This document shows, piece by piece, positions 8,034-16,643 of a stretch of 64,000 nucleotides of DNA (within the stretch, counting starts at the first letter, position 1; each line of letters begins with the position of its first letter). The position numbers were made by a program, and so were the translations under genes. Origin of the DNA: Suilimivivens sp009774465 (lineage in GTDB: Bacteria > Bacillota > Clostridia > Lachnospirales > Lachnospiraceae); NCBI GenBank assembly GCA_947382645.1, contig CANDAE010000006.1, forward strand, positions 74,863-138,862, in the 5' to 3' direction. The notes under the pieces are model-generated. The model saw only the letters and a list, made by a program, of their open reading frames with translations. It made no database searches and was not told the DNA's origin.

Positions 8034-9017
8034 TTAATTGTTTATTTCTCCCAACAAATCTGTCATTTGTTCGTATAAACCATCCCTGCTGTCCGCCCGC
8101 AGAATAATTGAAATATAAGGATTGCTGGAAGAATCTCTGGAGATCAATACCAGACAATGCCCTGCCGCATTTGTTGTGCCTGTTTTACCCCCAAGAACCG
8201 TAATCCCGCTGGGAGCCTGTGCTGTTCCCTGAATAAAATAATTGCTGTTGTTTACGCTGATTTCCTTTGAAGCACCATTTTTGTCCGTGTACACTGTAGT
8301 ATAAGTATCCATATGTATGATTTCGTTAAACAGGCTGTAATTTACAGCTTCATTCATAATAAGATACATATCGTAAGCAGTTGTATAGTGATTATCATCG
8401 GGCAGTCCATGAGGATTCACAAAATGTGTGTTGGTCGCTCCAAGCGCAAGGGCTTCTTCATTCATCATGTCTGCAAATGCCTCTACGGAACCGGCAATCC
8501 CCTCAGCAATCATAACAGCAGCATCATTTGCAGAATTAATCAGCAAAAGATGAAGCGCCTGATCCAGCGTCATTTGATCCCCTTCTCTGATACCGCAGAC
8601 CTGTGCGCCTGATTCTAAAACCCTAACATTTGGCGTTGCAGTCAGCATCATATCACTGGAACCGTGCTTTAATGCAACAAGTGCAGTCATAACTTTTGTA
8701 AGAGAAGCCGGATAAAGCTTTTCATGGACATTTTTCGCATAAATGGTTTCTTTTTGATTTACATCAAAAAGCCCTGCAGCGGAAGCGGTAATGGAAAGAC
8801 TGCTTCCCCCTGCATCTGCATCCACAATGCATAAATCATTTGCAAAGGGTTCCGCCACCCCCCGCTCCTCTTCCAAATTAACAATCCGAAAACTGCTTAC
8901 ATCTGAATTTGTTGTGTATGGCATATCATAGGAAGCCTGTCCACATCCTGTAAACAATAAAATACTTGCCGCAAAAAATGCAGATAAAATTTTATTTTTC
9001 TTATTTGTACATTTCAC
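8034..9017 (-). CDS. serine D-alanyl-D-alanine carboxypeptidase, predicted lipoprotein
   Basis: This 327-residue S11-family penicillin-binding protein trims the pentapeptide of peptidoglycan. The catalytic motifs are SLTK (Ser105-Lys108), SAN (162-164) and KTG (278-280). The N-terminus is a signal peptide ending in a lipobox, LLFTGC, so Cys25 is probably lipidated and the enzyme anchored outside the membrane. It lacks the C-terminal amphipathic anchor domain of DacA-type enzymes, which fits lipid anchoring instead. It overlaps the end of mgsA by 17 bases and is the last gene of the long cell-wall and shape array. Confidence 0.92.
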   Translation of the reverse strand: MKCTNKKNKILSAFFAASILLFTGCGQASYDMPYTTNSDVSSFRIVNLEEERGVAEPFANDLCIVDADAGGSSLSITASAAGLFDVNQKETIYAKNVHEKLYPASLTKVMTALVALKHGSSDMMLTATPNVRVLESGAQVCGIREGDQMTLDQALHLLLINSANDAAVMIAEGIAGSVEAFADMMNEEALALGATNTHFVNPHGLPDDNHYTTAYDMYLIMNEAVNYSLFNEIIHMDTYTTVYTDKNGASKEISVNNSNYFIQGTAQAPSGITVLGGKTGTTNAAGHCLVLISRDSSSNPYISIILRADSRDGLYEQMTDLLGEINN

Positions 9018-9396
9018 GCCACTCTAGATCTCCTCTGTCAAGGGACTTAATAAGTAACTCTGCTGTTGCCAGATTGGTTGCCATTGGAATATTATACATA
9101 TCACAAAGTTTTATTACATTATTCACATCCGGCTCATGCGTTTTGGAAGTTAAAGGATCTCTTAAAAAAATAACAAGATCTATCTGATTGTGTTCAATCT
9201 GTGCACCAATCTGCTGCTCTCCGCCAAGATGTCCTGCCAGAAATTTATGAATGTTTAAATTGGTCACTTCCTCTACCAGCCTTCCTGTTGTGCCGGTTGC
9301 GTACAATTCATTTTTACTTAAAATACCACGATATGCTATGCAGAAATTCTGCATTAGCTTCTTTTTGGTATCATGTGCAATTAATGCTATATTCAT
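9001..9396 (-). CDS. mgsA: methylglyoxal synthase (catalytic Asp replaced by Glu)
   Basis: The 131-residue length is normal. The enzyme converts dihydroxyacetone phosphate to methylglyoxal and phosphate, relieving sugar-phosphate stress. The phosphate-binding loop YATGTTGRL and the FLRDPLTSKTHEPDV segment with the second conserved Asp are present. The motif that in E. coli reads GGDQQ, where Asp71 is the catalytic base, reads GGEQQIGA here (Glu60, codon GAG). Activity may therefore be altered. It lies between rodA and the carboxypeptidase in the cell-wall array, an unusual place for a glycolytic bypass enzyme. Confidence 0.92.
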   Translation of the reverse strand: MNIALIAHDTKKKLMQNFCIAYRGILSKNELYATGTTGRLVEEVTNLNIHKFLAGHLGGEQQIGAQIEHNQIDLVIFLRDPLTSKTHEPDVNNVIKLCDMYNIPMATNLATAELLIKSLDRGDLEWREMYK

Positions 9397-9436
9397 GCTA
9401 TACCCCTTCCCGTTAACCCTTATTACCCATTATACA

Positions 9437-10543
9437 TCATTTTGTGCGGCATTGTAACCCCACATTTAAAACAAATCCAATTCCAATAAAAGAACTTACA
9501 AGCGACGTAAGCCCATAGCTTACAAAAGGAAGCGGCAGCCCTGTATTTGGAAGTAAATAGGTAACCACTCCTATATTGATAAATCCCTGAAATCCTATCA
9601 TTGCCCCTACGCCTGCGGCTATGACAGTTCCTGCAATATCCTTGGCGCGCCTGGCAATCAAAAGACATTCCACACTGATCAGCATAATAAGAACAATAAC
9701 AACGCAGGCGCCTACAAATCCAAATTCCTCCCCAATAACAGCAAAAATAAAGTCTGTCTGGGGTTCTGCTATAAAGTCTGCATTTTTTACGGAGCTGATC
9801 TCATTATTTTTATATCCTTTTCCGGTAAGCTGGCCGGAACCGATTGCCATAACGGAATATTCCTGCTGGTAGCCGATAGAATTGGCATACTCTTCTTTGT
9901 TAAAAAAAGCAACAATTCTGTTTGCCTGATATTGATTTATAATTTTCTGCTCCGGCTGCAGAACAAGGTAAAGAAAAATCATCATAGACGGAATGGCCAC
10001 AGCCAGAAAGCCTATAACCACCCGCCATCGTACGCCCGCTGTAAACATTACTACTGCAAAGATCAGACAAATTACAATCGTTGTTGAAAGATCCGGCTGT
10101 GCAAGCACCAGCGCTGCAGGAATTACAAATAAAATACAGCACATTGAAATACATTTAAAGGTGTTGAAATGCTCCTTATGTTTATAAATATATTGCGCCA
10201 AAAATAAGATAATCAGTATTTTGGCAAGCTCCGAAGGCTGAAAACGAATTCCGGCAATCGTCACCCATCTTTGTGCGCCATTTGTATCCTCCCCCATATA
10301 GATAACAAGCGCAAGTATCAGCAGATTAAAAATGTACATAAGCCAATAGAGATTAAGCAATACCGAATAGTCAAACAGAGAGATTACCAGCATTAAAAAC
10401 AGTCCAACGGCAAAGCCGGCAATCTGTCTGTTTTGGAGAGATGGTGCCGCACTTCCCACTGCAATAATTCCAATTACAGAAAGTGCACTTACCAAAAATA
10501 CCAATTTAAAATCAAAATAGCGTATTTTATACTGTTTCAGCAT
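9437..10543 (-). CDS. rodA: SEDS peptidoglycan polymerase, RodA-type
   Basis: This 368-residue polytopic membrane protein of the FtsW/RodA/SpoVE family has about ten hydrophobic segments. The family signature GAQRWVTIAGIRFQPSELAK is intact, as is the later loop NSIGYQQEYSVMAIGSGQLTGKGY. SEDS proteins are lipid II glycosyltransferases that work with a class B PBP. The rod-shape assignment rests on context: minCDE, PBP2 and mreBCD lie upstream in the same direction. FtsW or SpoVE cannot be excluded on sequence alone. Confidence 0.9.
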   Translation of the reverse strand: MLKQYKIRYFDFKLVFLVSALSVIGIIAVGSAAPSLQNRQIAGFAVGLFLMLVISLFDYSVLLNLYWLMYIFNLLILALVIYMGEDTNGAQRWVTIAGIRFQPSELAKILIILFLAQYIYKHKEHFNTFKCISMCCILFVIPAALVLAQPDLSTTIVICLIFAVVMFTAGVRWRVVIGFLAVAIPSMMIFLYLVLQPEQKIINQYQANRIVAFFNKEEYANSIGYQQEYSVMAIGSGQLTGKGYKNNEISSVKNADFIAEPQTDFIFAVIGEEFGFVGACVVIVLIMLISVECLLIARRAKDIAGTVIAAGVGAMIGFQGFINIGVVTYLLPNTGLPLPFVSYGLTSLVSSFIGIGFVLNVGLQCRTK

Positions 10544-10555
10544 TTATATCACCTT

Positions 10556-10828
10556 TCAGTTTACATTCTTATGTAAGTCCAAAATAGGAATATTCGCATA
10601 CAGGGTAGGCGTTTTATCCCGCCCCTTGCTGTCAGTTTTACTGATCTGAATTTCCATACTCTGCGTATCTATTTTCATGTATTTTGATATTACCTTTGCA
10701 ATATCTGTTTTTATCATTTCCATCATTTCCGGCGAGCAGTTGACTCTGTCGGAAATAAGCAATATCTTTAAACGGTCTTTTGCAATTTCCCTTGATTTTT
10801 TCCTGCTAAAAAAGTTCCTGATTCCCAT
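10556..10828 (-). CDS. minE: cell division topological specificity factor MinE
   Basis: The 90-residue protein is normal length. The N-terminal membrane-targeting segment IRNFFSRKK precedes the anti-MinCD helix (AKDRLKILLISDRVNCSPEMM, read in two parts) that displaces MinC and stimulates the MinD ATPase. The C-terminal half is the dimerising topological domain. It is 11 bases after minD. A complete MinCDE set implies pole-to-pole oscillation rather than DivIVA-anchored Min. Confidence 0.95.
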   Translation of the reverse strand: MGIRNFFSRKKSREIAKDRLKILLISDRVNCSPEMMEMIKTDIAKVISKYMKIDTQSMEIQISKTDSKGRDKTPTLYANIPILDLHKNVN

Positions 10829-10839
10829 GAGACCACCTC

Positions 10840-11631
10840 CTAATTTTTATGGAAAATACCTGACATCCTTGCCCAAAAAGAAACACCTTTTTCAAACTCA
10901 AGAAAGGGAATTTCTTTTCCTGTTACCCGATAACATATATTTTGATATGCTTTTCCTGCCAATGTATTATTTCCTACAAGAGGTTCCCCCTGGTTGGTTG
11001 CAATGACTACATTTTCATCATCCGGTACAATTCCGATCAGGCTGATTGCAAGAATATCCACTACGTCTGCCGCACTCATCATATCCCCGCGTTTGACCAT
11101 GTCATACCGCAGCCTGTTAATGATCAGATCAATTTTAGTAAAATCACTGGCCTCTAAAAGTCCGATGATCCGGTCAGCATCTCTGATTGCTGATACTTCA
11201 GGTGTGGTTACTACAAGCGCCCGATCCGCCCCCGCAATGGCATTTTTAAATCCCTGCTCAATTCCCGCCGGGCAATCCAGAATAATGTAATCAAACTGTT
11301 CCCGAAGCTGGTTGATCATTCTTACCATCTGTTCAGGGTTCACTGCTGTTTTATCCTTTGTCTGGGCTGAGGGCATAAGATACAGGCTGGGATGGCGTTT
11401 GTCTTTAATTAACGCCTGCTTAATGCGGCATTTTCCTTCTACCACATCCACCAGATTATACACAATCCTGTTTTCCAGCCCCATTACAACATCCAGATTA
11501 CGCAGTCCTATATCCGTGTCGATCAAAACCACACGTTTTCCCATAGCGGCCAGACCTGATCCTACGTTTGCAGATGTGGTGGTCTTTCCCACACCGCCTT
11601 TTCCTGACGTGACGACAATTACTTCACTCAT
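10840..11631 (-). CDS. minD: septum site-determining ATPase MinD
   Basis: The 263-residue ParA/MinD ATPase carries the deviant Walker A GKGGVGKTT at residues 10-18, VLIDTDIGLRNLDVVMGLE, and the Walker B region DYIILDCPAGIEQG. The C-terminal amphipathic membrane-targeting helix is visible as FWARMSGIF. MinD dimerises on the membrane with ATP and recruits MinC and MinE. An SD GGAGG lies 8 bases before the start. It sits between minC (52-base gap) and minE. Confidence 0.97.
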   Translation of the reverse strand: MSEVIVVTSGKGGVGKTTTSANVGSGLAAMGKRVVLIDTDIGLRNLDVVMGLENRIVYNLVDVVEGKCRIKQALIKDKRHPSLYLMPSAQTKDKTAVNPEQMVRMINQLREQFDYIILDCPAGIEQGFKNAIAGADRALVVTTPEVSAIRDADRIIGLLEASDFTKIDLIINRLRYDMVKRGDMMSAADVVDILAISLIGIVPDDENVVIATNQGEPLVGNNTLAGKAYQNICYRVTGKEIPFLEFEKGVSFWARMSGIFHKN

Positions 11632-11683
11632 TTTTTACCTCCAGATTTTAAATGAATTAATTTCGTCCCCTGAGAAAAGTCCC

Positions 11684-12367
11684 TTAAACAGGCAATTCGC
11701 TCAGTAATTCTTTTGTGAGAGAATCCACAATTACTTTTTCGTCTTTTACGTATGCTATTTTCGGCTGTACCTTTGGTTTTATGGACCATTTTGAGGTCTT
11801 TTCTTTATGTTTATATTTGAAATCACCGATTTTTAATTTTTCCGGCGACATTTCAAGCGCAACTACATAATGATGATAATCTCCATTTCCCCCTGCATAG
11901 GCTTCACCAAAAAGCCCTCCTAAAACGATAATGTCTTTTGCTGATATAATCGCAGAGCCCGGATATACATCACCCAATATGACAATACTGGATTCCGTTT
12001 CCAGAGTCTGTCCATTTTTCAGAGTGCCCTTATAAAACTGTCCTTCTTCACCTGCCCCCGGCTTACCTGAAAAATCTGTCTGCTGCAAAGCCTTAACAAA
12101 ATTTTGATTGGTTGCATCATCCTCTCCCACCAGACAGATAATCTGAAGTCTTGAGTTTTCGGAAATCACGTCCAATATTTTCTTTTCTTCTTCATCAGTC
12201 AGTATTCTGCCTTTGATGGAAAGCGCCATTCTTGCATCTTTAAAAAAGCTGCTTGACTCATGAAACTTATCGGCAATATCAATTATTAAGGCTTCAAAAG
12301 GCATCTCCGGATCAAGATGCAGAACAATGCCATTTGGAAAACTTTTAAGTACAACTGAATTTTTCAA
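11684..12367 (-). CDS. minC: septum site-determining protein MinC
   Basis: The 227-residue FtsZ-assembly inhibitor has two domains. The N-terminal domain (about 1-100) opens VVLKSFPNGIVLHL. The C-terminal beta-helical domain starts near GQTLETESSIVILGDVYPGS and includes VLGGLFGEAYAGG, which corresponds to the MinD-binding face. A Lys-rich extension of about 40 residues after the beta-helix (KYKHKEKTSKWSIKPK) ends the protein. It is first of the three min genes, directly downstream of PBP2. Confidence 0.93.
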   Translation of the reverse strand: MKNSVVLKSFPNGIVLHLDPEMPFEALIIDIADKFHESSSFFKDARMALSIKGRILTDEEEKKILDVISENSRLQIICLVGEDDATNQNFVKALQQTDFSGKPGAGEEGQFYKGTLKNGQTLETESSIVILGDVYPGSAIISAKDIIVLGGLFGEAYAGGNGDYHHYVVALEMSPEKLKIGDFKYKHKEKTSKWSIKPKVQPKIAYVKDEKVIVDSLTKELLSELPV

Positions 12368-12391
12368 AATAATCTTACTCCTTTAAATAAT

Positions 12392-15271
12392 CTAATCTGT
12401 TCTGGCCGTACTGCCAGTTAATCTCTCTGCAACACCTGTAAGAAGCTCATCTTCATCTACAAGATCAAAATAATACTGCAGCACCTCTTTTGTAGTTCTG
12501 GCCGCATAACTGGAAGTATATCCAAATGCAATTCTTGTAGCTATGGCAATTTCCGGCTCATCATAAGGTGCATAGCAGACAAACAGCGCATGGTTTGCAC
12601 GGTTTTTATCTTCCTCGGCTGTACCTGTCTTACCTGCCACTTTCACTTCCAGATCCTTCAGATAAGCATTGTTTTCAATTACCTGACGCATTCCCAGGTG
12701 AATGGCATCCCAGTAAGATTCTTCCATGTTTATGGTGTTTCTGACCTCAGCACTGTTTTCCTTCAGCAGATTGCCGCTGTGGTCAGTAATCCGATCCACA
12801 AGCGTCAAATCATAACAGGTACCGCTGTTTGCTACCGTTGTGATATATCTGGCAAGTCCTACAGTGGAAAAGTTATTGTTGCCCTGCCCAATTGCAGACC
12901 GGACTGCATCTTCCGTAGATACCTGCGGCGTAGATTCTTCAATTTCAATGCCTGATGTTTCCGTAAGTCCATACATATCCGCATATTTTTTCAGAACTGC
13001 AAGTCCGGTATCCGGTGAATAGGCATCACCATTCATTCCCAGATGATACCCCAGTTCATAGAAAAAAATATTACAGGAATGGCGGATGCTTCCTGATAAA
13101 TTTAAAGAACCATGCCTCCCGGGATGAATCCAACAGGTTGGCGGTGGATAAATATCCTCAAAAATTCCGTTACAGGTAACAGTGGTATATGGTGTAATTG
13201 CCCCTTCCATCAATCCGGCAGTGGCAGAAACCATTTTAAAAGTTGATCCCGGCGCAGTCATCTGCATAGTGGCATAATTACGCAGCGGCGTTGAAAGATC
13301 ATTCAGCAATTGGGAATAATACTCGGCATTTACACCATTTGCCATTTTATTGTTATCATACCCCGGATAAGTAACCAATGCCAGTACATCTCCTGTATTT
13401 ACATCTGTGACAACCATAGAAGCCGAATAGGGATCCAGGGCAAGCTGGGCAGGGGTAATATCCAGATTTTTGATACGCTCCATCATAAAGTTAAATGCGG
13501 AAACAGAGCCATTTTCCAGAGCAGCCCTTTCTTCAGCAGAAACTTCCACCAGCTCCTGTTCCAAAAGAAGCCTGCAGATCTGCGTTCCTGATATCACATC
13601 CTTTTTTATCATAAAACGATAAATCCGCTTGGTAAAATCAATATTATCTTCCAACTGTTCAAAAATGTAGCTGACAATGTGTTCATATATTTCTTCCGAA
13701 TCAGCATATTGACTGGAAAGGTCAAGTCTTGTTACGTCTATCCAGTTCATGGCAATACAGTAATTTAAATATTCTTTCAGACTGATAACTTCATCTGTTG
13801 TCCACGCAATATATGTTTCATCATCCACATCCACACGACTTCTGACAATAATTCCATTTTTGTACAGCATTTCAGCGATGTAGCTTTCATAAATCTGATA
13901 CTCAAGATCAAGATTTTCGTAAGGCGTCATTGCTTCCGTAAGTTCTCTTTGAAGAGTATCAAATACATCCTGCTTTCTTTCCGTATATTGTTCGTGAACT
14001 TCCTTTTCCGTTTCCCCGGCATTTGCTGCTGTAAAGTGAGACGTATCAATTACGTTGTTATTGATCAGGGCATAATATACATCATAAATGGGAATTTTAA
14101 TTTTACTGCTGCTTACTTCACTGGTGTTAAATTCTTTCGCATTAATGATATTGGTGTAAAGAATACTTGCAATTTTCTGTTCCAGTATTTTATAAACTGC
14201 AATCTGCAGGTCTTTGTCAATGGTAAGAAAAACATCATTTCCGGCAACCGGTTCCACATAATTGGTGGTTTCTGTTACTTTTCCAAGGCTGTCGACAAAT
14301 ATCGTCTCGCTGCCTTTGGTTCCCTGCAGGTAAGACTCCATAGATTTTTCAATTCCAAGTTTTCCTACCGTATCATTTAAATTATAGGAGGATTCTCCAT
14401 ATTCTTCCTGAAGTGCTGTCAATTCCTCCTGTGATATCTTCCCTGTGTAGCCTAAAATATGTGAAAAATAAACACTGTCAACATATTTGCGGATGGTATC
14501 CTCAACAATAGACACGCCCTCTAATTCCATACTGTTTTCCATTACTACGGCAACTGTTGCTTCACTTACGTCTGTTGCAACAGTAGTTGCAATATATTTC
14601 TGAAAACTGTTATTATTCATATCATAGCGGATGGATAAAATTTTAAGAACTTCTTCACTGGTATATCCATTTCCGGGGACAAAAGTATCACTGGTATCAT
14701 CATCAGTATAATTGCCAATCCGAAACCTGTCCCAGCCGCACAAATAGTTGATTACATCCTGTGCAGTGGCAGTGCGCTCCTTCTCTTCCAGCTTTTCAAT
14801 GGAAGCATGTCCATAAACATCAGCAAGAAAACGGTTTAGCTGTGTTCCTTCAACGGCAAAAATATACCGTCCATTTTTATCCAGCACAATTTTAAAATCA
14901 CTGGAAATACTGTCCCCGTTTCTCTCTATAATATTAATCAGCTTATATATGGTTGTATTTAAATTTAAGTTCTTATACCGGCCGCTTTCATAAACATCTT
15001 CAATGGTAACGGAATGGGCCAGCTCATTATAGGCCAGAAGATTTCCGTTTCTGTCATAAATGCACCCCCGGCTCCCGTTAATTGTGCGTTCCTTCATAAT
15101 TTTCATCTGAAAGGAATCAAGATATTCTTCCCCATGAACAATCTGCAGATCAAAAATACGGTTGACCATGATTCCGCATATACTGATCATAATCAGCACA
15201 AGAACAAAAACTCTGGATGTTACCATATTTAAAAAATTTTCTCTAAATTCATCAAACAAACTTCCGCTCAC
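12392..15271 (-). CDS. mrdA: class B penicillin-binding protein 2 with a large insertion
   Basis: The 959-residue transpeptidase is far longer than the usual 600-720. After a short cytoplasmic tail and one membrane helix (about 19-37) comes the PBP dimerisation domain. The transpeptidase motifs are STFK (Ser676-Lys679), SCN (732-734) and KTGT (881-884). About 240 residues (roughly 372-612), mostly helical and acidic, interrupt the start of the catalytic domain between LTIDKDLQIAVYKILEQ and SASMVVTDVNTGDVLAL. By context (mreD upstream, rodA downstream) it is the elongation-specific partner of RodA. The GTG at 15271 abuts AAGGAG; TTG at 15259 has better spacing. Confidence 0.9.
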   Translation of the reverse strand: MSGSLFDEFRENFLNMVTSRVFVLVLIMISICGIMVNRIFDLQIVHGEEYLDSFQMKIMKERTINGSRGCIYDRNGNLLAYNELAHSVTIEDVYESGRYKNLNLNTTIYKLINIIERNGDSISSDFKIVLDKNGRYIFAVEGTQLNRFLADVYGHASIEKLEEKERTATAQDVINYLCGWDRFRIGNYTDDDTSDTFVPGNGYTSEEVLKILSIRYDMNNNSFQKYIATTVATDVSEATVAVVMENSMELEGVSIVEDTIRKYVDSVYFSHILGYTGKISQEELTALQEEYGESSYNLNDTVGKLGIEKSMESYLQGTKGSETIFVDSLGKVTETTNYVEPVAGNDVFLTIDKDLQIAVYKILEQKIASILYTNIINAKEFNTSEVSSSKIKIPIYDVYYALINNNVIDTSHFTAANAGETEKEVHEQYTERKQDVFDTLQRELTEAMTPYENLDLEYQIYESYIAEMLYKNGIIVRSRVDVDDETYIAWTTDEVISLKEYLNYCIAMNWIDVTRLDLSSQYADSEEIYEHIVSYIFEQLEDNIDFTKRIYRFMIKKDVISGTQICRLLLEQELVEVSAEERAALENGSVSAFNFMMERIKNLDITPAQLALDPYSASMVVTDVNTGDVLALVTYPGYDNNKMANGVNAEYYSQLLNDLSTPLRNYATMQMTAPGSTFKMVSATAGLMEGAITPYTTVTCNGIFEDIYPPPTCWIHPGRHGSLNLSGSIRHSCNIFFYELGYHLGMNGDAYSPDTGLAVLKKYADMYGLTETSGIEIEESTPQVSTEDAVRSAIGQGNNNFSTVGLARYITTVANSGTCYDLTLVDRITDHSGNLLKENSAEVRNTINMEESYWDAIHLGMRQVIENNAYLKDLEVKVAGKTGTAEEDKNRANHALFVCYAPYDEPEIAIATRIAFGYTSSYAARTTKEVLQYYFDLVDEDELLTGVAERLTGSTARTD

Positions 15272-15770
15272 TCCTTTTTTCAGAGGCCTCTATCTTTTTA
15301 TTGATCCATAAAATCAGCGGATACAAAAGCAGCGTAATAAATATCGTATATACCATTTCAGGCAATATGATATGAAGCATATAGTATTTGATATCAAAAC
15401 GACTTCTCATCAAAAATAAAATCACATAATAGGAAAATCCATATACAAAATCACTGACCAGAATAAGAATCAAAGGCAGTTTAATATCATCCGGATAAAA
15501 AATCCGGTTAAATTTGCCATTGCCATAACCTATGTACATATAGATCATTGCATTTAATCCAAGGACACTTCCAAAAAAGATATCAATGAAAAAACCGCAG
15601 CAAAATCCCATAATAAGTCCTGTCTTTTCTCCCCTCATAAATCCAAAGGAAGCCGTCAGAATAATCATAAGATTTGGAACAATGCCTCCAAACGACAAAC
15701 CTTGAAATACGGTAGTCTGCAGCAGAAAACATAAAATAATAAAAAATACAGATATTATAAATCGCTTCAC
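15252..15770 (-). CDS. mreD: rod shape-determining membrane protein MreD
   Basis: The 172-residue protein has five or six membrane helices and the usual MreD pattern (GGIVPNLMIILTASFGFMRG, then GFCCGFFIDIFFG). It is the membrane scaffold of the elongation complex, linking MreC and PBP2. Its GTG start abuts the mreC stop, and its end overlaps the PBP2 start by about 20 bases, a sign of tight coupling. Confidence 0.92.
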   Translation of the reverse strand: MKRFIISVFFIILCFLLQTTVFQGLSFGGIVPNLMIILTASFGFMRGEKTGLIMGFCCGFFIDIFFGSVLGLNAMIYMYIGYGNGKFNRIFYPDDIKLPLILILVSDFVYGFSYYVILFLMRSRFDIKYYMLHIILPEMVYTIFITLLLYPLILWINKKIEASEKRSERKFV

Positions 15771-16643
15771 TTAAGAATCTCCCGTAGTCTGTTTCAGTTC
15801 TGTGATCACCAGAACTTCTTCTAAATGCTCAAAATCAACAGCCGGTGTAATTGTTCCGGATTTTGTCAGATTATTGGAATCTACTGTAATGCTGGAAATA
15901 TAACCAATCAATATCCCCGGCAGGTATTTGTCACTGACATTTGATGTTACAATTTTATCTCCCTCTACAACTCTGTCAGCGCTGTCAATCAGCATTTCAA
16001 AACTAATCAGTCCGTCTGCATACAATACCAGACTGCCGCGTACCACCAGATTATCTGATGTAGACAGCACCATGCCGCTGGTATTTGAATTATCATCTAT
16101 AATAGACATAACTTTCGACCAGTTAGGACCTACATCAATGATGCGCCCCACCAGACCACTGCCGGCCAGCACATTCATATCAATTGCCAGTCCGTCTTCA
16201 TACCCTTTATTAATAACAAAAGAGTGAAACCAGTTTCCGGAATCTTTGGCAATAATACGGGCGCCCACCTTATCATACTCATCATATTGGGCATCCAGGT
16301 CATATAATTCTCTTAAATTCGTAAGCTCGTAGCGGTCCTGCTGAAGACGTATGTTTTCCATAGTGAGTTCATCCACCTGCGCTTTCAGCTCTTCGTTCTC
16401 ATTGAGAAGATAACGAATCTGCACCAGCTCCTCAGAACGGGTACTGAGCCAGCTTCCGGCTTTGCTGATTCCGTCCTGAAGAGGGATAAGAAGAAAACCG
16501 CCTGCCGCGCTGATGGGGGCGCTTAAAAAATTAGTATTAAATGTGATGACTATTAAACCCGTACATAATATTGTTAAAATAAAAAGGAGATATTTACCGG
16601 GTAATGTAAACTTTTCTCCTTTTTTCTTTATGATTGGACTCAT
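15771..16643 (-). CDS. mreC: rod shape-determining protein MreC
   Basis: The 290-residue bitopic protein has a membrane helix at about 16-37, a coiled coil at about 65-115 (LLNENEELKAQVDELTMENI and on), and then the two-barrel MreC domain with GYEDGLAIDMNVLAGSGLVGR and VEGDKIVTSNVSDKYLPGI. It organises PBP2 and RodA outside the membrane. The ATG start overlaps the mreB stop by 4 bases. Confidence 0.95.
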   Translation of the reverse strand: MSPIIKKKGEKFTLPGKYLLFILTILCTGLIVITFNTNFLSAPISAAGGFLLIPLQDGISKAGSWLSTRSEELVQIRYLLNENEELKAQVDELTMENIRLQQDRYELTNLRELYDLDAQYDEYDKVGARIIAKDSGNWFHSFVINKGYEDGLAIDMNVLAGSGLVGRIIDVGPNWSKVMSIIDDNSNTSGMVLSTSDNLVVRGSLVLYADGLISFEMLIDSADRVVEGDKIVTSNVSDKYLPGILIGYISSITVDSNNLTKSGTITPAVDFEHLEEVLVITELKQTTGDS

